Source of the DNA: an uncultured Bacteroidales bacterium
GTDB lineage: Bacteria; Bacteroidota; Bacteroidia; Bacteroidales; UBA932
NCBI GenBank assembly: GCA_946545765.1
Contig: CAMNNS010000045.1
Span: forward strand, 1 to 10,731
DNA: 10,731 nt
Reading direction: 5' to 3'
Position numbers and translations under genes: made by a program. Below are positions 5,783 through 10,731 of the stretch, piece after piece (position 1 is the stretch's first letter; the number at the start of each line of letters is the position of its first letter). Below the pieces are notes generated by a model. It was not told where the DNA came from. It saw only the letters and a program-made list of their open reading frames with translations, and made no database searches.

Positions 5783-6949
5783 ATGAGAAAGTATTACATT
5801 TTAATTTTGGGGGCACTTTTTTGTGCTTTATCTTGTCAGAAAACTAATAAGAAATCTCCCGAACCACAAACACCTACAGCCATACAGCTGAACAAACCTG
5901 ATATCACCCTGAATAAAGGGGCAAAAGAGGTACTCTCTGTTATCTTTACCCCTACAAATGCATCAAGTAGTGATCTTAATTGGTCAAGTTCAAAACCTGA
6001 AATTGCAACTGTAGAAAACGGAACTGTAACCGGTATCGCCCCTGGCGAAGCTGTTATAACAGTAAAATGTGGCTCTCTTACAGCTAAGTGCGATGTTTCA
6101 GTAGTTGTTCCTGTTACCAAACTAACTTTAGATAGCGATTTTACCATTGAGAGGGGAAAAGAATCCACTCTTACTTTAACTGTTACCCCTTCAGATGCTA
6201 CAGATGAGATTAAATGGTCTTCTTCAAATGAAAAAGTTGCAACTGTTAATGAGGGTAAAGTAAGTGCAATAAAAGTAGGGACCACAACAATTACTGCTAC
6301 AGCTGGTAATCAAAAAGCAGAATGTAAAGTTGAAGTTCATATTCCTGGTGCCGTAGATCTTGGATTAAGTGTATATTGGGCAACAGAAAATTTAAGAGCA
6401 TTTAATGGACAGGAAACTTATCCAAATGGCCTCTATGCTTGGGGAGAAACGAATGTTAAACTTAAACCTAACGGCACCTATCAAGATTATTCATGGGATA
6501 ATTACACTCTTTCTAACGGGGATAAGCTTACTAGATATTGTGCCACTGCACATACTAGCCAATGGTATCCAACAACCCCACCCGACAATAAGCTATCTCT
6601 TGACATGGCAGATGATGCGGCTCGTGCAAAATTAGGTGACAAATGGAGAATACCAACAAAAAATGAAATGCAAGACCTTATAGATAAGTGCGAATGGACA
6701 TGGAAGAATAATGGATATACTAATGGATATGAAGTAACAAGTAAAACTACAGGTAAATCGATATTTCTTCCTGCAGGAGGTTATCTTGAGGCTGGTATTA
6801 TTTCCCCATATACAGGTTATTACTGGTCAACTGAACTCGGTACTGTTAAAAGTACTTGGGGTTCTTGTCTTAATTTCACCGATACAGAGAAGAAGATAGG
6901 TGAATTTGTACGTTATGTAGGTTGTTACATCCGTCCTGTTACAGAATAA
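5783..6949 (+). CDS. Lipoprotein: two BIG2 Ig-like domains plus FISUMP domain
   Basis: 388 residues. A lipoprotein signal peptide ends in CALSC, giving a lipidated C18 followed by QKTNKKSPEP. Two bacterial Ig-like (BIG2) domains follow: about 33-109 (with LNWSSSKPEIATVENGTVTG) and 111-187 (with IKWSSSNEKVATVNEGKVSA). The C-terminal 190-386 is a FISUMP-type domain (Fibrobacter succinogenes major paralogous domain), marked by VDLGLSVYWATENL, YAWGET, KWRIPTKNEMQDLI, GKSIFLPAGGY, YYWSTE and the final YIRPVTE. Such proteins are numerous in Bacteroidota and are thought to be surface or outer-membrane exposed; no enzymatic role is known. BIG2 domains usually act in adhesion or as spacers. The second BIG2 and parts of the FISUMP domain are nearly identical at DNA level to the next gene, 89 bases downstream. 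A 10-base direct repeat at 6709-6718/6721-6730 adds four codons (GYTNGYEV against GYEV in the neighbour). Confidence 0.88.
   Translation: MRKYYILILGALFCALSCQKTNKKSPEPQTPTAIQLNKPDITLNKGAKEVLSVIFTPTNASSSDLNWSSSKPEIATVENGTVTGIAPGEAVITVKCGSLTAKCDVSVVVPVTKLTLDSDFTIERGKESTLTLTVTPSDATDEIKWSSSNEKVATVNEGKVSAIKVGTTTITATAGNQKAECKVEVHIPGAVDLGLSVYWATENLRAFNGQETYPNGLYAWGETNVKLKPNGTYQDYSWDNYTLSNGDKLTRYCATAHTSQWYPTTPPDNKLSLDMADDAARAKLGDKWRIPTKNEMQDLIDKCEWTWKNNGYTNGYEVTSKTTGKSIFLPAGGYLEAGIISPYTGYYWSTELGTVKSTWGSCLNFTDTEKKIGEFVRYVGCYIRPVTE
6197..6382 (+). repeat. Copy 1 of duplicated BIG2/FISUMP junction segment
   Basis: 186 bases that align without gaps to 7204-7389, with about 15 mismatches by hand count (around 92% identity). 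They span the second half of the BIG2 domain and the opening of the FISUMP domain. The right half contains an uninterrupted identical run of more than 50 bases. Confidence 0.85.
6677..6718 (+). repeat. Copy 1 of 42-base identical FISUMP segment
   Basis: Identical to 7699-7740 and encodes LIDKCEWTWKNNGY. It is separated from the upstream identical segment by a stretch (about 6383-6590) that matches poorly between the paralogues. Confidence 0.85.
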
Positions 6950-6968
6950 TCTCCTCTGCATAACACTA

Positions 6969-6989
6969 TTTTATAACGAGGCTATAAAA
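6969..6989 (+). other. AT-only inverted repeat between the lipoprotein genes
   Basis: TTTTATA, seven unpaired bases, then TATAAAA. It lies in the 89-base gap between the two lipoprotein genes. The stem is too weak and lacks a T tract, so I do not call it a terminator; read-through from the first gene into the second seems likely, since no TAnnTTTG box is visible in this gap. Confidence 0.3.
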
Positions 6990-7038
6990 ACATAGAACTT
7001 TAAAGTGAATATTTGACAATTAAACAAAGTTGATTTAT

Positions 7039-7971
7039 ATGAAAAAGTATTACATTTTAATTTTTGCAGTACTCTTGTGTACTCTATCTTGTCAGAAAAC
7101 TGATAAAAACGAAGAGAATAAGATTTCTTTTGAATTATCAAGTAGCGAACTTACCATTGAAAGAGGGGGAACAGCTAAACTTACCTTAACTACCACTTCA
7201 AATGCTACAGGTGAAATTAAATGGTCTTCTTCAAATGAAAAAGTTGCAACTGTTAATGATGGTCTTATAACTGCGATAACTGTAGGAACCACAACTATTA
7301 CTGCTACAGCTGGTAATCAAAAAGCAGAATGTAAAGTTGAAGTTCATATCACTGGTGCCGTAGATCTTGGATTAAGTGTATATTGGGCAGAAAGTAGTTT
7401 AAAAAAGGGGAATACCAACGAAGATGCCTACTATGCTTGGGGGGAAACTGAACTTAAATTAAATAGTGATGGATCTTATCAAAACTATACAGAAGGCAAT
7501 CATATATACACTTTTTCAAAGCCTGAAGATCCAACCTTTTATTACTATACTAAATATGTCCCTGAACAATTCGTAGGTGTTTGGGGTGGCACTGGGGATA
7601 AACCCGACAATAAACTAACTCTTGACATAGAAGATGATGTTGCTCGTGTAAAATTAGGTGGCAAGTGGAGATTACCAACAAAAAAAGAAATGCAAGAGCT
7701 TATAGATAAGTGCGAATGGACATGGAAGAATAATGGATATGAAGTAAAAAGTAAAACTACAGGTAAATCGATATTTCTTCCTGGTAATGGTCGTTTTATA
7801 GACCCATATGGATTAAGCAATAGCAACAGGAGCTACTTTCTTACAGCCGATGTTGCTGTTAGCGATATTCAACCTCATATGGTATGGACACTCACATTCT
7901 CTGATTCCAAGAAAGAGATAGCTATGGGGATACGTTTTTATGGGTATTATATTCGCCCTGTTACAGAGTAA
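7039..7971 (+). CDS. Lipoprotein: one BIG2 Ig-like domain plus FISUMP domain (paralogue of upstream gene)
   Basis: 310 residues from ATG 7039. The frame extends upstream to TTG 7030, but the ATG aligns exactly with the paralogue's start (MKKYYILIF against MRKYYILIL). Signal peptide with CTLSC gives lipidated C18 followed by QKTDKNEENK. One BIG2 domain (about 28-104) then a FISUMP domain (106-308) with VDLGLSVYWAESSL, YAWGET, KWRLPTKKEMQELI, GKSIFLPGNG and closing YIRPVTE. Compared with the upstream paralogue it lacks the first BIG2 domain. It differs completely in the segment at about 117-190 and in 249-285, where the usual YYWSS-type motif is replaced by SYFLTADV. The pair presumably forms one transcript ending at the hairpin at 8019-8058. 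Likely an outer-membrane or surface lipoprotein; ligand unknown. Confidence 0.87.
   Translation: MKKYYILIFAVLLCTLSCQKTDKNEENKISFELSSSELTIERGGTAKLTLTTTSNATGEIKWSSSNEKVATVNDGLITAITVGTTTITATAGNQKAECKVEVHITGAVDLGLSVYWAESSLKKGNTNEDAYYAWGETELKLNSDGSYQNYTEGNHIYTFSKPEDPTFYYYTKYVPEQFVGVWGGTGDKPDNKLTLDIEDDVARVKLGGKWRLPTKKEMQELIDKCEWTWKNNGYEVKSKTTGKSIFLPGNGRFIDPYGLSNSNRSYFLTADVAVSDIQPHMVWTLTFSDSKKEIAMGIRFYGYYIRPVTE
7204..7389 (+). repeat. Copy 2 of duplicated BIG2/FISUMP junction segment
   Basis: Partner of 6197-6382. Most of the mismatches fall in one short patch (about 7259-7290), while the final 90 or so bases are nearly identical. Confidence 0.85.
7699..7740 (+). repeat. Copy 2 of 42-base identical FISUMP segment
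   Basis: Exact partner of 6677-6718. Downstream similarity resumes at the segment encoding SKTTGKSIFLP and then stops in the variable loop. Confidence 0.85.
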
Positions 7972-8018
7972 CTATCTTCGTGAAATAAACATTATTTCTA
8001 CATAATTTAAATTTTATA

Positions 8019-8058
8019 AGGGAGCAATCAAAAATAGTTTTGGTGCTCCCTCTTTAAT
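8019..8058 (+). terminator. Terminator hairpin after lipoprotein pair
   Basis: Outer arms AGGGAGCA (8019-8026) and TGCTCCCT (8044-8051) pair perfectly. An inner stem CAAAA/TTTTG with loop ATAG closes the interior, separated by a small bulge. A CTTTAATT tail follows. It lies about 48 bases after the stop at 7971 and separates the lipoproteins from alaS. Confidence 0.65.
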
Positions 8059-8101
8059 TCCCCCTCTTTTAGAAAAATATGGTAAAAACAAATTAAAGTT
8101 A

Positions 8102-8109
8102 TAACTTTG
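8102..8109 (+). promoter_or_regulatory. -7 box for alaS
   Basis: TAACTTTG is a full TAnnTTTG match. No TTTG element is evident 19-21 bases upstream. It would give a leader of about 60 bases before ATG 8175. An AAAGGA (8158-8163) lies 11 bases before the ATG and could be an incidental Shine-Dalgarno-like match. Confidence 0.35.
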
Positions 8110-8174
8110 TAAGTTGTCTGCATCGTTGTTGCAAACGATATGCACAAAATTTAATGTAAAGGATAAAGCTTATT

Positions 8175-10731
8175 ATGACTTCAAAAGAGATTAGAGAGGC
8201 GTTCTTAAATTTTTTTAAATCTAAACAACATATAGTTGTCCCTTCTGCCCCAATGGTTATTAAGAATGACCCTACCCTTATGTTTACTAATGCTGGCATG
8301 AATCAATTTAAAGATATTTTCTTGGGAAACACACCCGCTTTTGCTAAAAGGGCTGCTGATTCTCAAAAATGTCTAAGGGTTAGTGGAAAACATAATGATT
8401 TAGAGGAGGTTGGGCATGATACCTATCATCATACTATGTTTGAAATGCTTGGTAATTGGAGTTTTGGTGATTATTTTAAAGAAGAGGCAATAGAGTGGGG
8501 CTGGGAATTATTAACTAAGGTTTACAAAATAGATCCTAATAGATTATATGCCACTGTATTTGAGGGATATAAAGAAGATGGACTCTCTTTAGATAAAGAG
8601 GCACAGGAGGCATGGCTCAAATATCTTCCTGCCGATAGAATTTTACTTGGCAATAAAAAAGATAATTTCTGGGAGATGGGCGAAACAGGCCCTTGCGGAC
8701 CTTGTAGTGAGATTCATATAGATTTAAGAGACGATAAAGAAAGGGCAGAGGTTCCGGGAAAAGATCTTGTCAATAAATCTAATCCTCTTGTGATAGAGAT
8801 TTGGAACCTTGTTTTTATGCAGTTTAACAGAAAAGCAGATGGTTCTTTAGAAAAATTACCACACCATAATGTAGATACAGGAATGGGTTTTGAAAGATTA
8901 TGTATGGCTTTACAAGGTGTAAAGAGTAATTACGATACAGATGTTTTCACCCCTATTATAAATAAAGTAGGCGAGCTTACTGGAATTAAATATCATTCTG
9001 CAGATGAAAAGATTAAGGTCGCGATGAGGGTTGTTTCAGACCATATAAGAGCTATCACTTTTTCTATTGCAGATGGTCAACTCCCTTCAAATGTAAAAGC
9101 TGGGTATGTAATCCGGAGAATTTTAAGAAGAGCTGTAAGGTATTCCTACACATTTTTAAATATGAAAGAGCCTATACTATATCGCCTTGTCTCTACTTTA
9201 GCAGAGCAAATGGGAGAGGCTTATCCAGAAGTTAGGAAACAACAACAACTTATAGAAAGAGTCATTAAAGAGGAGGAGGAGACATTTTTACGCACTTTAG
9301 AAAGGGGGATAAAACTAATAGAAGATATTATACAAAAAGTAAAACAAGACCCTACTAATAATAGAGTTATAAGTGGTGAAGATGCTTTTACATTATATGA
9401 TACTTTTGGGTTCCCGATAGATTTAACAGAACTTATTGCAAAGGAAAATGGGCTAAGTGTTAATCTTCAAGAATTTGAAAAGGAACTTGCAAAACAAAAA
9501 GAGAGAAGCCGTAATGCTGAGAGCAAAAAAGAAGGGGATTGGATTGGAGAAATTGAGATAGCAGAGCCTATTTTTACTGGATACGATTCAACAAAAGAGA
9601 ACGGAGTTAAAATTTTAAAACATAGAGAGGTTAAAACAAAAGGAAAAACTATTTATCACCTCGTTCTTAACAAAACTCCATTTTATGCAGAGAGTGGTGG
9701 ACAAGTTGGGGATACTGGTTTTATTACAGATGAGAATAGCGGCGAGAAAATTAAGGTTATAAATACCCTTAAAGAAAATGGGTTAATTATACATGTTGTA
9801 GAAAAACTACCTGTAAATGTAAACAGCATATTTAGTGCAGATATAGATGTTATTAAAAGAGATGCTGCAGCAGCAAACCATTCAGCAACGCATCTATTAG
9901 ACTATGCTTTAAGAAAAGTATTAGGTACACACATAGAACAAAAAGGTTCGTTTGTGAGTCCACAAGTTCTGAGATTTGACTTTTCTCATTTTGAGAAAGT
10001 TCCTTTTGAAAAACTTCGTGAAGTTGAGAAGATTGTAAACTCTATGATAAGAAAAAATATTATTAGAGATGAAAAGAGAAATATACCAATAGATGAAGCT
10101 AAAAAAAGTGGCGCAATTGCCCTATTTGGCGAGAAATATGGAGATAAGGTTAGGGTTATAAAGTTTGGAGAGAGTGTTGAACTTTGTGGTGGAACTCATG
10201 TAGAGGCAACTGGGAGAATCGGTCTTTTTAAAATAATATCAGAAAGTGCTATTGCCGCAGGAGTTAGAAGGATAGAGGCAACAACTGGCGAAAACGCTGA
10301 GAGCATTGTCTATTCTACAGAAGATACCCTTTTAACTATAAAAGAGTTATTTAAAAATGCTCCTAATCTTGTAGAGAACGCTAAAAAAATGATCACCGAA
10401 AATGACCAGCTTCGCAAACAAGCAGAAGATATTATAAAAGAAAAATCTTTAGAGATAAAAAATAGAGTTAAAGATAAGATAGAGAGAATTGGTGGGCTTA
10501 ATTTTATCTCATTAAAGGGGCATTTCTCCCCAGAAATAATTAAAAATGTTGCATTTATGCTTAAAGCAGAGTGTCAAAGCACAGTATTTGTTGGGGCAAG
10601 TGTTATAGAAGATAAAGTTCAGCTTTGCATTATGTACACAGACGATTTAGTCTCTAATGGAATGAATGCAGGAAAAGATATAAGGGAGGTTGCTAAATTT
10701 ATAAATGGCGGTGGTGGTGGACAACCATTCT
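8175..10731 (+). CDS. alaS: Alanyl-tRNA synthetase (C-terminal end cut by window edge)
   Basis: 852 codons are visible and the frame is still open at the edge; bacterial AlaRS is about 870-880 residues, so about 20 are missing. It charges tRNA-Ala with alanine in the cytoplasm. The class II catalytic core is at the N-terminus (motif 2 around FEMLGNWSFGDYF, 89-101; motif 3 GMGFERL, 236-242). The tRNA-recognition region includes GYVIRRILRRAVR. The editing domain, which clears mischarged Ser and Gly, shows the zinc motif HSATH (H569, H573) and CGGTH (C671, H675). The C-Ala domain ends in the glycine-rich GGGGGGQPF, the Bacteroidota version of this tail. Start ATG 8175 gives the usual MTSKEIREAFLNFF opening. 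Preceded by its own -7 box and insulated from the lipoproteins by a hairpin. No sign of degeneration. Confidence 0.98.
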   Translation, partial: MTSKEIREAFLNFFKSKQHIVVPSAPMVIKNDPTLMFTNAGMNQFKDIFLGNTPAFAKRAADSQKCLRVSGKHNDLEEVGHDTYHHTMFEMLGNWSFGDYFKEEAIEWGWELLTKVYKIDPNRLYATVFEGYKEDGLSLDKEAQEAWLKYLPADRILLGNKKDNFWEMGETGPCGPCSEIHIDLRDDKERAEVPGKDLVNKSNPLVIEIWNLVFMQFNRKADGSLEKLPHHNVDTGMGFERLCMALQGVKSNYDTDVFTPIINKVGELTGIKYHSADEKIKVAMRVVSDHIRAITFSIADGQLPSNVKAGYVIRRILRRAVRYSYTFLNMKEPILYRLVSTLAEQMGEAYPEVRKQQQLIERVIKEEEETFLRTLERGIKLIEDIIQKVKQDPTNNRVISGEDAFTLYDTFGFPIDLTELIAKENGLSVNLQEFEKELAKQKERSRNAESKKEGDWIGEIEIAEPIFTGYDSTKENGVKILKHREVKTKGKTIYHLVLNKTPFYAESGGQVGDTGFITDENSGEKIKVINTLKENGLIIHVVEKLPVNVNSIFSADIDVIKRDAAAANHSATHLLDYALRKVLGTHIEQKGSFVSPQVLRFDFSHFEKVPFEKLREVEKIVNSMIRKNIIRDEKRNIPIDEAKKSGAIALFGEKYGDKVRVIKFGESVELCGGTHVEATGRIGLFKIISESAIAAGVRRIEATTGENAESIVYSTEDTLLTIKELFKNAPNLVENAKKMITENDQLRKQAEDIIKEKSLEIKNRVKDKIERIGGLNFISLKGHFSPEIIKNVAFMLKAECQSTVFVGASVIEDKVQLCIMYTDDLVSNGMNAGKDIREVAKFINGGGGGQPF

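Noticed and set aside
5836..6285. Open frame on the minus strand, 149 codons
   Set aside because: It is antisense to the BIG2 domains. A similar antisense frame appears opposite the paralogue at 7092-7292 because the sense DNA is duplicated, so its apparent conservation is a by-product.
6405..6635. Plus-strand open frame of 76 codons in another phase
   Set aside because: It overlaps the FISUMP domain fully and encodes nothing recognisable.
7030..7038. TTG start extending the second lipoprotein by three residues
   Set aside because: The ATG at 7039 aligns exactly with the start of the paralogue and gives a normal lipoprotein signal peptide.
7545..7826. Minus-strand open frame of 93 codons
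   Set aside because: It is antisense to the second lipoprotein, without promoter or family features.
8099..8299. Minus-strand open frame of 66 codons
   Set aside because: It overlaps the alaS promoter and 5' end on the opposite strand, with no protein pattern.
1..10731. CRISPR array, tRNA/rRNA genes, insertion sequence, toxin-antitoxin or restriction/defence genes
   Set aside because: I looked for regular short repeats, cloverleaf-like palindromes, terminal inverted repeats with a transposase, and typical defence motifs, and found none. The only sizeable repeats are those between the two lipoprotein genes.

Overview
The window looks like chromosomal DNA from an AT-rich member of the Bacteroidota, most likely Bacteroidales. 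Three things point there: TAnnTTTG-type -7 boxes upstream of several genes with little sign of Shine-Dalgarno sequences, lipoproteins carrying the FISUMP domain behind bacterial Ig-like domains, and the neighbourhood zinc-ribbon protein / Nif3 / MerR / M23 peptidase / alaS. I place that neighbourhood from memory of Bacteroidales genomes, not from a search.

Left part (1-1673, minus strand): an apparent three-gene operon transcribed merR-like regulator, then nif3, then a coiled-coil/C4 zinc-ribbon protein that runs off the left edge. Spacing is 21 and then 2 bases. A small three-helix membrane protein (1796-2110, plus) diverges from the regulator. It converges with only 3 bases of separation on a pair of M23 (LytM-type) peptidases (2114-3847, minus). 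The promoter-proximal peptidase has the full active site. The second has Asn where the family has a catalytic His.

Middle (4087-7971, plus): an accessory block of three exported proteins. The first is a 482-residue envelope protein with a CxxC thioredoxin domain, a second thioredoxin-like domain without the cysteines, and a C-terminal region that reads as an outer-membrane beta-barrel. It ends at a strong 17-bp-arm hairpin. Two paralogous lipoproteins follow, with two and one BIG2 domains respectively in front of a FISUMP domain. Parts of these two genes are nearly identical at DNA level while other parts are unrelated in sequence and length. A terminator hairpin closes the block.

Right part (8175-10731, plus): alaS, alanyl-tRNA synthetase, complete except for about the last 20 residues.

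Functionally the window pairs housekeeping genes at both ends with envelope genes in the centre: peptidoglycan remodelling, periplasmic or outer-membrane thiol chemistry, and surface-type lipoproteins. I see no tRNA, rRNA, CRISPR array, insertion sequence or phage gene. No gene-free stretch exceeds 300 bases; the longest are 3848-4086, 5536-5782 and 7972-8174, and they hold the promoters and terminators listed. The best candidates for something undescribed are the thioredoxin/barrel fusion and the catalytically altered second M23 protein.
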